Positions 17,165-25,032 of a DNA stretch of 64,000 nucleotides are shown here, in pieces. Below the pieces are notes generated by a model, which had not been told where the DNA came from, did no database searches, and saw only the letters and a program-made list of their open reading frames with translations. Positions within the stretch are counted from its first letter, which is position 1. Every line of letters starts with the position of its first letter. Location: contig CAJTPK010000003.1 of NCBI GenBank assembly GCA_910578075.1, forward strand, positions 62,001 through 126,000, written 5' to 3'. Both the position numbers and the translations under genes were made by a program. This DNA is from an uncultured Muribaculaceae bacterium. Lineage in GTDB: Bacteria > Bacteroidota > Bacteroidia > Bacteroidales > Muribaculaceae.

Positions 17165-17380
17165 ATGAACAAGACATTCAAGATTGAGGTTGATTGCGCT
17201 AACTGCGCGAATCTCGTTGAAGACGCTGCAAAGAAAGTAGATGGAGTGAAAGAACTGTCAATATCTTTTATGACTCAGAAAATGAAAGTCACTTTTGAGG
17301 ATGATGCCGATGCGGAGGCTGTGATGGCGGATGTTTTGAAGGTGGCGAAGAAAATTGAGCCGGACTTCGAAATTCTTTGA
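17165..17380 (+). CDS. Heavy-metal-associated (HMA) domain protein
   Basis: This 71-aa single-domain protein (MNKTFKIEVDCANCANL) has a CxxC metal site, Cys11-Ala-Asn-Cys14, followed by the ferredoxin-like HMA fold (VKELSISFMTQKMKVTFEDD). It is a soluble metallochaperone-type protein for soft or divalent metal ions. The ATG at 17165 is preferred because the upstream ATG would read through the direct repeat. Its stop abuts the P-type ATPase ATG by 2 bp, so it likely delivers metal to that pump, replacing a fused N-terminal HMA domain. Confidence 0.88.
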   Translation: MNKTFKIEVDCANCANLVEDAAKKVDGVKELSISFMTQKMKVTFEDDADAEAVMADVLKVAKKIEPDFEIL

Positions 17381-17382
17381 TT

Positions 17383-19293
17383 ATGAATAAGAAACAACGT
17401 AATATGCTGATCCGCATCATCATCGCTCTGGTGATGGCTGTGGGTCTGCTTTTTATTGATGTTACCGGGTGGGTAAGATTGGCTTTATATCTTGTCGTCT
17501 ATCTGATAATAGGTTATGACATATTGAGGAAAGCTGGGCTTGGAATTATCCACGGCAGGGTGTTTGATGAGAATTTTCTTATGGCTGTGGCAACTGTCGG
17601 AGCCTTCGCTCTTGCTATCTATGAGAAGAGTGGCGATTATATGGAGGCAATTGCCGTCATGCTGTTTTATCAGATAGGTGAGTTCTTCCAGAGCTATGCC
17701 GTGGGAAAAAGCCGCCGTAATATAGCGGCGCTTATGGATATACGCCCTGATTATGCCAATATTGAACGGGATGGCAAGATTGTAAAGGTTGATCCCGATG
17801 ATGTGGCGGTTGGTCAGACAATTATAATCCAGCCCGGAGAGAGGATTCCGATTGACGGAGTTATAGTTTCCGGCGAGTCGTCGCTCAATACATCCGCATT
17901 GACCGGCGAGTCTCTCCCGCGCGAAGTCGGTATGGGGGATGATGTCATAAGCGGTAGCATCAATATGTCCGGAGTGCTGAAAGTGCGTACTACCAAAGAG
18001 TTCGGAGATTCCACCGTGTCCAAGATATTGGAATTGGTGGAGGATTCAGCCTCACGCAAGTCTAAGTCCGAAAACTTTATAGCGAAGTTCGCGAGAGTAT
18101 ATACTCCGGCTGTATGTTACGGTGCGTTGGCGCTTGCATTGCTGCCTCCGTTGTTTCTTATTCTGTTTTATGGTGCGCCTCTGAGCTTCACCACATTTGA
18201 AACATGGGTTTATCGTGCATTGGTGTTCCTTGTTATCAGCTGTCCCTGTGCGTTGGTGGTCAGCATACCACTGTCGTTCTTTGCCGGAATCGGTGGGGCA
18301 AGCCGCGAGGGTGTGCTGGTGAAAGGTGCCAACATACTTGAAACGTTGTCGAAAGTCAAGACTGTGGTATTTGACAAAACCGGTACATTGACCAAGGGTG
18401 TGTTTGAGGTTAACGCCTATCATGGCGATCACGATCAGGATATCTCAGACCGCAAGACCCGTTTGCTTGAATATGCGGCGATTGTAGAGTCATCATCTTC
18501 GCATCCTATTGCAAAGTCGTTGCAGCAAGCCTATGGACATCCGATTGATCGCAGCCGTATGAGCGATGTTAATGAAATCAGCGGCAAGGGCATCACCGCT
18601 GTTATCGATGGCATGGAAGTCGCCGCCGGCAATGAGAAACTGATGCATGAGCTTGGGCTGACACCCTGTCATTGCAAGACAGCCGGTACGATTGTCCATG
18701 TCGCTATTGACGGTAAGTATGCAGGACACATAGTTCTCGGAGATGTTGTGAAACCTACATCCGCTCATGCCATTTCCGACCTCCGTAAATCCGGGGTGAC
18801 TCAGACAGTCATGCTCACCGGTGATGCCAGATCGGTTGCGGACCAGACCGCTGCAGATTTGGGTATTGACAAGGTTTATAGCGAACTGCTGCCTGCGGAT
18901 AAGGTGTCGCAACTTGAACGTATCCTTGCCGGGTCGAAAGGCGAAGGCAAGGTGGCATTTGTGGGCGATGGTATAAATGATGCCCCAGTGCTTTCGCGAG
19001 CCGATATTGGAATCGCGATGGGTGCTATGGGTAGTGATGCTGCCATAGAAGCCGCAGATGTAGTGCTCATGGACGATAATCCTCTGAAAATAGGGAAGGC
19101 GATCAGAATATCGCGCAAGTGTCTGAAAATCGTCTGGGAAAATATTATAATGGCATTGGGTATCAAAGGTGTCTGTCTTATACTTGGAATATTCGGTATT
19201 GTAAATATGTGGCTCGCTATTTTCGCAGATGTTGGTGTGATGATTCTTGCTGTGCTCAACGCGATAAGGGCGATGTATGTTCGCAAGATATAA
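17383..19293 (+). CDS. Heavy-metal translocating P1B-type ATPase (Zn/Cd/Pb-type)
   Basis: This 636-aa ATPase lacks a fused N-terminal metal domain and begins with membrane helices. It has the actuator TGES (LTGESLPR), the membrane CPC motif at residues 287-289 (SCPCALVVSIPLSF), the phosphorylation site DKTGTLT at Asp331, the HP motif in SSSSHPIAKSL, and GDGINDAPVL. The CPC plus a C-terminal segment with WLAIFADVGVMILAVLNAIR, containing an aspartate, matches ZntA-type exporters of Zn2+, Cd2+ or Pb2+. The upstream HMA protein probably donates the ion, and a Fur-family regulator is encoded 54 bp downstream. Confidence 0.93.
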   Translation: MNKKQRNMLIRIIIALVMAVGLLFIDVTGWVRLALYLVVYLIIGYDILRKAGLGIIHGRVFDENFLMAVATVGAFALAIYEKSGDYMEAIAVMLFYQIGEFFQSYAVGKSRRNIAALMDIRPDYANIERDGKIVKVDPDDVAVGQTIIIQPGERIPIDGVIVSGESSLNTSALTGESLPREVGMGDDVISGSINMSGVLKVRTTKEFGDSTVSKILELVEDSASRKSKSENFIAKFARVYTPAVCYGALALALLPPLFLILFYGAPLSFTTFETWVYRALVFLVISCPCALVVSIPLSFFAGIGGASREGVLVKGANILETLSKVKTVVFDKTGTLTKGVFEVNAYHGDHDQDISDRKTRLLEYAAIVESSSSHPIAKSLQQAYGHPIDRSRMSDVNEISGKGITAVIDGMEVAAGNEKLMHELGLTPCHCKTAGTIVHVAIDGKYAGHIVLGDVVKPTSAHAISDLRKSGVTQTVMLTGDARSVADQTAADLGIDKVYSELLPADKVSQLERILAGSKGEGKVAFVGDGINDAPVLSRADIGIAMGAMGSDAAIEAADVVLMDDNPLKIGKAIRISRKCLKIVWENIIMALGIKGVCLILGIFGIVNMWLAIFADVGVMILAVLNAIRAMYVRKI

Positions 19294-19301
19294 AACTGAT
19301 G

Positions 19302-19332
19302 TTGCAGATGGAATCTAAATGACGTATCTTTG
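19302..19332 (+). promoter_or_regulatory. Promoter of the Fur-family gene
   Basis: TTG at 19302-19304 and TATCTTTGC at 19325-19332 form a Bacteroidetes -33/-7 pair about 20 bp apart. Because the -7 box contains the upstream TTG, the ATG at 19348 is the likely real start of the next gene. Confidence 0.55.
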
Positions 19333-19347
19333 CAGAAAAATAGTATT

Positions 19348-19776
19348 ATGGGTAATGCAGATATTGATGCCATATTGGAAAGTAAGGATATCAAACCTAC
19401 TGCCAACCGCGTTCTCGTGATGAGAGAGCTGATGAAAGCCTCGCATCCGGTAAATCTTGCCGATCTGGAAGTCTCATTAGGGTTTTCAATGGATAAGGCA
19501 AGTATTTTTCGGGTTCTGGAGCTTTTTGCCGAAAAGGATGTGGTTCATGTGATCGAGGATGGAAGCAGGTCGCTCAAATATGAGTTGTGTAGTCATAGCG
19601 GAGGCAAGCATAGCATTACCGACCAGCATGCCCATTTTTATTGTGAGCATTGCAAGGAGATATATTGTTTTAAGGCGGCAAAAGTTCCACTGATTGATAT
19701 ACCCGACGGGTTTATGCCTCATTCAATCAATTATATGATCAAAGGTCTGTGTCCTAAATGCAGTGCCAATTTATGA
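19348..19776 (+). CDS. Fur-family metal-responsive regulator
   Basis: This 142-aa protein has a winged helix N-terminus (PTANRVLVMRELMKASHPVNLADLEVSL) and the Fur-type dimerisation/metal domain with HAHFYCEHCKEIYCF (HxH and CxxC) and a second CxxC in GLCPKCSANL. The two CxxC pairs form the structural zinc site found in Fur and Zur subfamilies. Placement right after the HMA/P-type ATPase pair suggests control of zinc or related metal homeostasis (Zur-like), but Fur or Per function cannot be excluded. Confidence 0.9.
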   Translation: MGNADIDAILESKDIKPTANRVLVMRELMKASHPVNLADLEVSLGFSMDKASIFRVLELFAEKDVVHVIEDGSRSLKYELCSHSGGKHSITDQHAHFYCEHCKEIYCFKAAKVPLIDIPDGFMPHSINYMIKGLCPKCSANL

Positions 19777-19779
19777 GTC

Positions 19780-20625
19780 ATGGAAATAAGAAATTTACTA
19801 CATATTGATTTTGATACCCTGTTCCAGGGTTTTGAGAGAGCATTCTCAGATTATGAGATATTTTTCGAAAAAGAAGAGGTGCGTTCTATGCTTAAAAGAC
19901 GAGGATATGATCCGCGTCTTTCATTCGCAGCCTTCGATAACGGTGAGATAGTAGCCTTTACTCTTAATGGTATTGGTGACTTCAATGGAATTCGAACTGC
20001 TTATGACACAGGGACCGGAACCGTGAAAGAATACAGAGGTCAGGGAATTGCTGCAAAAATCTTTACATATTCTCTCCCATTTCTAAAAGAGGCGGGAGTC
20101 AGACAGTATGTGCTTGAGGTGCTTCAGAATAATGAAAAAGCCATATCTGTTTACCGTAAGATGAACTTTGATGTATCAAGGGAGTTCGACTGTTTCAGAC
20201 AAAATATTGACTTGATTGATAACTCAAGTTGTTGTGACAATTGCAGGCTTATGCCGGTCGAGACAGATACTGTCCGGAGATTGCAGCATTGTTGTGATAT
20301 TAAACCATCATGGCAAAATAGCATGTATTCCATAGAACGTGGCGGTTCTGATCTGGTGTGTCTTGGTGCTTTCATAGGCGATCGTATCGTTGGATATTGT
20401 GTGTTTGACGAAAATACGGGAGATCTGACACAGATAGCCGTGGAGAAAGAGTGTCGTCGTAAAGGGATTGCATCCCGATTATTGAAGGAAGCTGTGGGAA
20501 GAATGAGAACAGGTTATATCAAAGTGTTGAATATCGATTCAGATTATCAGCCGTTGCATAGCTTCCTTAAGGCGAAGAATATACCGTTGGCAAGCAGGCA
20601 ATTTGAAATGACTTTGGAATTTTAG
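19780..20625 (+). CDS. Tandem-GNAT acetyltransferase
   Basis: This 281-aa protein contains two GNAT-like halves: an N-terminal one with VKEYRGQGIAAKIFTYSLPFLKEAG (about residues 84-108) and VYRKMNFDVSREF, and a C-terminal one with VEKECRRKGIASRLLKEAVGRM (about 224-245). Both have a plausible acetyl-CoA loop (RGQGIA and RRKGIA). It follows the Fur-family gene by 3 bp and is probably cotranscribed. The substrate is unknown. Confidence 0.88.
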   Translation: MEIRNLLHIDFDTLFQGFERAFSDYEIFFEKEEVRSMLKRRGYDPRLSFAAFDNGEIVAFTLNGIGDFNGIRTAYDTGTGTVKEYRGQGIAAKIFTYSLPFLKEAGVRQYVLEVLQNNEKAISVYRKMNFDVSREFDCFRQNIDLIDNSSCCDNCRLMPVETDTVRRLQHCCDIKPSWQNSMYSIERGGSDLVCLGAFIGDRIVGYCVFDENTGDLTQIAVEKECRRKGIASRLLKEAVGRMRTGYIKVLNIDSDYQPLHSFLKAKNIPLASRQFEMTLEF

Positions 20626-20703
20626 CAAACAGGGATTCTGCACTCTCTTCCCCGGCAATTAAGAGTATAAAAATGCTTTTAGGGTAACGAACGATAATAG
20701 ATT

Positions 20704-21207
20704 ATGATTGAGACGGAGAGACTTACGTTGCGACGATGGAGAGAGGACGATGCGGATGCTCTGTATAAATATGCGTCTGATGAGCGCGTCAGTGAGCTTG
20801 CACTGTGGCCCTGTCATGATTCCGTGGATATGAGTAGGGAGGTTATTCGCTCCTTTTTTGCTCCCAATCCGGATCTTTTCGCAATGGTGCTAAAAAGCAC
20901 AGGTGAACCGGTGGGTTGTATCGGACTTGTTCCGGACGGTGCCGAACACCATCCTCTGTTAGATAATGAACGAGAGGTGGGTTATTGGATTGGTTACCCG
21001 TATTGGGGGCATGGGCTCACTCCCGAAGCTCTTGAAGGATTGATTTGCTATTGTCGGGCAGAGCTTAGGCTCAACTCATTACTGTTGACAACTGATTGCC
21101 GGAACGAAGCCTCTATGCGTGTCGCAGAAAAATGCGGCTTCAAGTTTTTGGAAAACTATGACAAAGAAGGTATCGCCAGCAATGCCTACCGTCTGGCTTT
21201 GATTTGA
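20704..21207 (+). CDS. RimJ/RimL-like GNAT acetyltransferase
   Basis: This 167-aa protein starts with the subfamily hallmark MIETERLTLRRWREDDADALYKY and continues with EVGYWIGYPYWGHGLTPEALEGLICYC (GYW...WGxG, about residues 92-118) and the C-terminal NEASMRVAEKCGFKFLENYDKEG. These are features of RimJ/L and ribosomal-protein or antibiotic N-acetyltransferases. A 346-bp MITE-like element follows it. Confidence 0.9.
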   Translation: MIETERLTLRRWREDDADALYKYASDERVSELALWPCHDSVDMSREVIRSFFAPNPDLFAMVLKSTGEPVGCIGLVPDGAEHHPLLDNEREVGYWIGYPYWGHGLTPEALEGLICYCRAELRLNSLLLTTDCRNEASMRVAEKCGFKFLENYDKEGIASNAYRLALI

Positions 21208-21301
21208 ATATAGGGCGGTTTGTTGTCAACAATCCTCGGGTTTATAGTGTTATTTGTTTAGATAAGTGGCTGATCATGTTGTCAGCTGTAGGTATCCACT
21301 A

Positions 21302-21647
21302 AGAGTCCGTCTCATAAAAAATTTAGCTTTAGGGGACGCATGCCAGAGCTGATTTTGGATTTGCAGAATCAGGAGCATAGCGGGCTATGTGACTGATTCA
21401 AAAATACAAAAGCAGCCGGGCATGCGGGACTAAGGTAATTTTTCATGAAAGAGACTTAACTATAAATATGTATAATTTTTAACTTCAAACATTTCCGTTT
21501 TGTTAAAATTACTTCAGACCGGCTTCTTTCCGGTTAATTTATCCAATCCCTCAGGTCACAACCGAAAGGTTGCTCCCTTTCGCGATTGAATAAATTATCT
21601 CGGAAACAAGCCGCCCCTAAAGTTAAATTTTTTATGAGACGGACTCT
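21302..21647. mobile_element. MITE-like element with 34-bp terminal inverted repeats
   Basis: The left end 21302-21335 and right end 21614-21647 are inverted repeats matching at 33 of 34 positions, beginning AGAGTCCGTCTCATAA. If the element is read as GAGTCC...GGACTC it is flanked by TAA on both sides, a possible 3-bp target duplication. The inside has no gene but is strongly palindromic in two blocks: about 21335-21460 (GCATGCC...AGCATAG, CGGG, CTATGT...GGGCATGC) and about 21519-21613 (CGGCTTCTTTCCGG...AACAAGCCG, enclosing CAACCGAAAGGTTG). It ends 14 bp before aqpZ and must contain or separate that gene's promoter. Confidence 0.75.
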
Positions 21648-21661
21648 AAACAAACAAGATT

Positions 21662-22387
21662 ATGAAAAAGTATTTAGCAGAGATGATCGGTACTTTCGTG
21701 CTGACTCTCATGGGCTGCGGAGCAGCAGTTTTCGCCGGAATCGGTCTGGGCACGACAGGTTACGGAATATCTACACTTGGCGTTGCGTTCGCATTCGGTC
21801 TTTCTGTGATTGCCATGGCTTATACCATCGGTAATATTTCGGGATGCCATATCAATCCGGCAATCTCGTTAGGTGTATGGGCGAGCGGGCGTATGAGTGG
21901 CAAAGAAGCTGCCGGTTACATGTTCTTTCAGGTGATAGGTGCTATCATTGCTTCTGCCGTGATCTATTTCCTTGTACATACCGGAAACGAAGGTGGAATA
22001 TCAGCAGTGTTCAATGACACGACAACCACCGGTGCCAACTCTTATCTGCCGGGAAATGCTCTTCCCGCGTTTGTCGCTGAGTTTGTATTCACATTTATCT
22101 TCGTGTTAGTGGTGCTCGGCACTACGGATTCCAAGAAAGGTGCAGGCGCGTTTGCCGGTCTCGCTATTGGTCTGACGCTCGTCCTTGTGCATATCGCATG
22201 TATTCCTATCACCGGCACATCTGTGAATCCGGCGCGTTCGATCGGTCCTGCCATCTTCGCGTGCATACAGGGTGACTGCACTCCGATCTCGCAGATCTGG
22301 CTGTTTATCGTAGCTCCGCTGGCTGGCGCTCTGGTGAGTGCTATCGTCTGGAACTATTTCAGCCCCACAAAGATTGAGAAAGAATAA
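21662..22387 (+). CDS. aqpZ: Aquaporin (AqpZ-like)
   Basis: This 241-aa integral membrane protein has both NPA boxes (SGCHINPAISLG and TSVNPARSIGPA) and six predicted membrane helices, the usual length for a MIP channel. The small residues around the second NPA and the absence of an extended loop resemble the water-selective AqpZ type rather than the glycerol facilitator. It forms a passive water channel in the cytoplasmic membrane. The only upstream sequence is the MITE-like element. Confidence 0.93.
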   Translation: MKKYLAEMIGTFVLTLMGCGAAVFAGIGLGTTGYGISTLGVAFAFGLSVIAMAYTIGNISGCHINPAISLGVWASGRMSGKEAAGYMFFQVIGAIIASAVIYFLVHTGNEGGISAVFNDTTTTGANSYLPGNALPAFVAEFVFTFIFVLVVLGTTDSKKGAGAFAGLAIGLTLVLVHIACIPITGTSVNPARSIGPAIFACIQGDCTPISQIWLFIVAPLAGALVSAIVWNYFSPTKIEKE

Positions 22388-22407
22388 AATTTGAAATGAT
22401 ATATGCA

Positions 22408-22443
22408 GACTCCCCCGTCTTTGTGTGATGAGACGGGGGAGTC
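22408..22443 (+). terminator. Terminator-like hairpin after aqpZ
   Basis: GACTCCCCCGTCT (22408-22420) pairs perfectly with AGACGGGGGAGTC (22431-22443). The tail is GTTATATC, so the U tract is weak. Confidence 0.6.
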
Positions 22444-22505
22444 GTTATATCATGAGGATATGTAAAGCTTTTATGGGCAGGATTGTGTGTGTGGCAAATA
22501 TTTGT

Positions 22506-22513
22506 TAATTTTG
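22506..22513 (+). promoter_or_regulatory. -7 box almost touching the His-rich protein start
   Basis: TAATTTTG ends exactly four bases before the GTG at 22518, the same spacing as for the histidine-kinase and DUF6377 genes, predicting a leaderless mRNA. Confidence 0.55.
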
Positions 22514-22517
22514 CAGT

Positions 22518-22865
22518 GTGAAAAAGTCGTTCGCCCGCATAATTGTGTCGTTCGTGATGGTAGTGTTCGTAAACTTCATGTTTTCGAACGCTATATTCAC
22601 ACATGTGCATAAGGGGCTCGACGGCCGGCAGGTGGCTCACTCGCATCCATACTTACCCTCTTCCGGCCATACACATTCCTCTAATTCTTTGGATCTCACG
22701 GCAGCTTTTAATGCCTCTGCTTCAGCTGCGGTGGCGGTGACTGCACTGGTGTTATTGTCACCGAAGGTAGTATGTGATACCGTTGAGGATGACACTGCCC
22801 CACACATGATAATCATTCATCATGTGGTCAAAGCGTTGAGGGCTCCTCCTGCGTTGCGGATATGA
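22518..22865 (+). CDS. Small His-rich exported protein next to a TonB receptor
   Basis: This 115-aa protein begins at GTG with a signal-peptide-like stretch (MKKSFARIIVSFVMVVFVNF). Its exported part carries a histidine cluster: HVH at 29-31, HSH at 41-43 and HTH at 51-53, suited to bind a transition metal. A second hydrophobic stretch lies at about 62-82. I do not recognise a named family. It precedes a TonB-dependent receptor by 80 bp on the same strand, which suggests a joint role in metal acquisition; this is inference. A downstream ATG at 22557 would remove part of the signal sequence, so the GTG is favoured. Confidence 0.7.
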   Translation: MKKSFARIIVSFVMVVFVNFMFSNAIFTHVHKGLDGRQVAHSHPYLPSSGHTHSSNSLDLTAAFNASASAAVAVTALVLLSPKVVCDTVEDDTAPHMIIIHHVVKALRAPPALRI

Positions 22866-22944
22866 TATGAACTTTTACCTGGTGCAGAAAAGTTTTCTGT
22901 AGACCGGGATCTTTACGTCTATAACATATATCGCAAAATCCATA

Positions 22945-25032
22945 ATGTCCAAAAAAATATTTTTTGCGGTCATGGCTCCGGTCATGACTGTCGCTGCGTA
23001 TGCTGATACGCCCGCACAGCTCACAGAAGAGCAGCTCGATTCTATAGCAGATGTTTTCATGCTTGATCAAGTGGTTGTCACCAGTTCCAAAAGTGAGGTC
23101 AAGCGTCGTCAGAGTCCTTCACTCGTAAATGTGATGACCGGTAAACTTCTTACCACTGTCGGTGCCTGTTCGCTCGCAGACGGTCTTGATTTTCAACCCG
23201 GAGTGCGGGTCGAGAATGATTGTCAGAACTGCGGTTTCACACAAGTGCGGATCAATGGTCTTGATGGTCACTATTCTCAGATCCTCATGAATTCACGTCC
23301 CGTTTTCTCTGCCTTGACGGGTGTATACGGTCTTGAACAGATTCCGGCTAATATGATCGACCGGATAGAGGTGATGAGAGGGGGAGGATCCGCGCTTTTC
23401 GGCTCCTCGGCAATCGGGGGTACTATCAATATTATAACAAAAGACCCCCGCACGAATTCGGCCAAGGTGTCGCATACCCTGACATCGATAGGACCATCCG
23501 GTTCTCTCGACAACAATACCACACTGAATGCCTCTGTTGTCACAAACAATGACAAGGCGGGAATCTTCATCTATGGTCAGAGCCGTTATAGAGATGGCTA
23601 CGATCATAACGGTGACGGTTTCACGGAGGTTGCTCAGTTGAAGACCCAGACTCTTGGGGCGAGAACATTTTTCCGTACATCCGAATCCTCGAAACTCTCG
23701 TTGGAATATCATAACACCCATGAATACCGCAGGGGCGGAGACCAGCTTGATGTCCCTGCTCACCAGGCGATGATTGCAGAGCAGGTTGAGCATAACATAC
23801 ATGGAGCGGAGGTTACCTATGACATATGGCCTCGTGACCGTCGCGATCATGTGTCGGTATTTTCGGCAATGATGGCCACAAAACGTAACAGCTACTATGG
23901 TTCAGATATGGACCCTGATGCGTACGGACGAACATCAGACCTTGTGGTGACAGCCGGAACACAGTGGACCCACCCGATCTCGAAGTTCTTGTTCATGCCC
24001 GCTGAGTTGGTAGCCGGTCTTGAATACTCTCACAATCGACTTCATGACGTGACTGTAGGTTACGGACATGATATTCTACAGAATGTAAATATTTTCAGTG
24101 GTTATCTGCAGAATGAATGGCGCGATGAGAAGTGGGGATTCCTGATCGGTGCCCGTCTCGACAAGCACTCATTGATAAAGAATCCCATTGTGTCGCCGCG
24201 TGCCAATATCCGTTTCAACCCGTCGCGCAGCGCGAATTTCAGATTGTCATATTCTACCGGCTTCCGTTCACCGCAGGCATACGATGAGGATTTCCACGTG
24301 GCTATAGTAGGTGGTGAGCGGGTGGTTACAGTGCTTGCCCCCGACTTGAAGCAGGAAAGCTCGCAGAGTGTAAGTGCCTCCGCTGACCTGTATCACACTT
24401 TCGGAAACGTTCAGACAAATCTTCTCATAGAGGGGTTCTTTACGGATCTCCGTGATGTATTCGCGCTTCGCCAGCTTGATGGACTTGATGCGCAGGGGAA
24501 CGCGGTGCTCGAGCGCTACAATGGTTCCGGCGCACGTGTGTTCGGTATGAATATAGAGGCAAAAGCATTCTTCTCCTCGCATTTTGACATACAGGCGGGA
24601 GTGACGTTGCAGCGCAGCCGTTACAAGAAGCCGGAGGTATGGAGTGACAATCCTGATGTGCCGGCGGAGAAACGCATGTTCCGCACGCCGGACGTGTATG
24701 GATATTTCACAGCCAACTGGGAGATTATACCCAAGCTGAAGGCAATTTTCACAGGTACGTTGACCGGTCCGATGACCGTACAGCATCTGGAAGGATCAGG
24801 CACTGATGTCGATCTTGCGGTGCGCACGGAGTCATTCTTCGATGCCTCTGTTAAATTGAGCTATTGTCTCACTCTTTTTAAGAAAGTGGATCTTGACCTC
24901 ACTGCGGGGATAACAAATATCTTCAATTCGTATCAGCGAGATTTTGACACCGGTTCCCGTCGAGATTCAGGCTACATGTATGGTCCGTCACTACCGCGCT
25001 GTCTAACGTTCGGAGTCTCCGTCGGAATCTGA
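22945..25032 (+). CDS. TonB-dependent outer-membrane receptor
   Basis: This 695-aa protein has a signal peptide (ending AAYADTPAQ), a TonB-box-like segment (DQVVVTSSKSE, about residues 41-51), a plug domain (GLDFQPGVRVENDCQNCGF, INGLDGHYSQIL, IEVMRGGGSALFGSSAIGGTINI) and a 22-strand-type barrel ending LTFGVSVGI. The CQNC pair in the plug is unusual and could bind a metal or form a disulphide. No SusC-type N-terminal carboxypeptidase domain is present, so it resembles metal, siderophore or cobalamin receptors. Linked to the His-rich protein upstream. Its 3' end overlaps the convergent MATE gene by 30 bp. Confidence 0.92.
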   Translation: MSKKIFFAVMAPVMTVAAYADTPAQLTEEQLDSIADVFMLDQVVVTSSKSEVKRRQSPSLVNVMTGKLLTTVGACSLADGLDFQPGVRVENDCQNCGFTQVRINGLDGHYSQILMNSRPVFSALTGVYGLEQIPANMIDRIEVMRGGGSALFGSSAIGGTINIITKDPRTNSAKVSHTLTSIGPSGSLDNNTTLNASVVTNNDKAGIFIYGQSRYRDGYDHNGDGFTEVAQLKTQTLGARTFFRTSESSKLSLEYHNTHEYRRGGDQLDVPAHQAMIAEQVEHNIHGAEVTYDIWPRDRRDHVSVFSAMMATKRNSYYGSDMDPDAYGRTSDLVVTAGTQWTHPISKFLFMPAELVAGLEYSHNRLHDVTVGYGHDILQNVNIFSGYLQNEWRDEKWGFLIGARLDKHSLIKNPIVSPRANIRFNPSRSANFRLSYSTGFRSPQAYDEDFHVAIVGGERVVTVLAPDLKQESSQSVSASADLYHTFGNVQTNLLIEGFFTDLRDVFALRQLDGLDAQGNAVLERYNGSGARVFGMNIEAKAFFSSHFDIQAGVTLQRSRYKKPEVWSDNPDVPAEKRMFRTPDVYGYFTANWEIIPKLKAIFTGTLTGPMTVQHLEGSGTDVDLAVRTESFFDASVKLSYCLTLFKKVDLDLTAGITNIFNSYQRDFDTGSRRDSGYMYGPSLPRCLTFGVSVGI

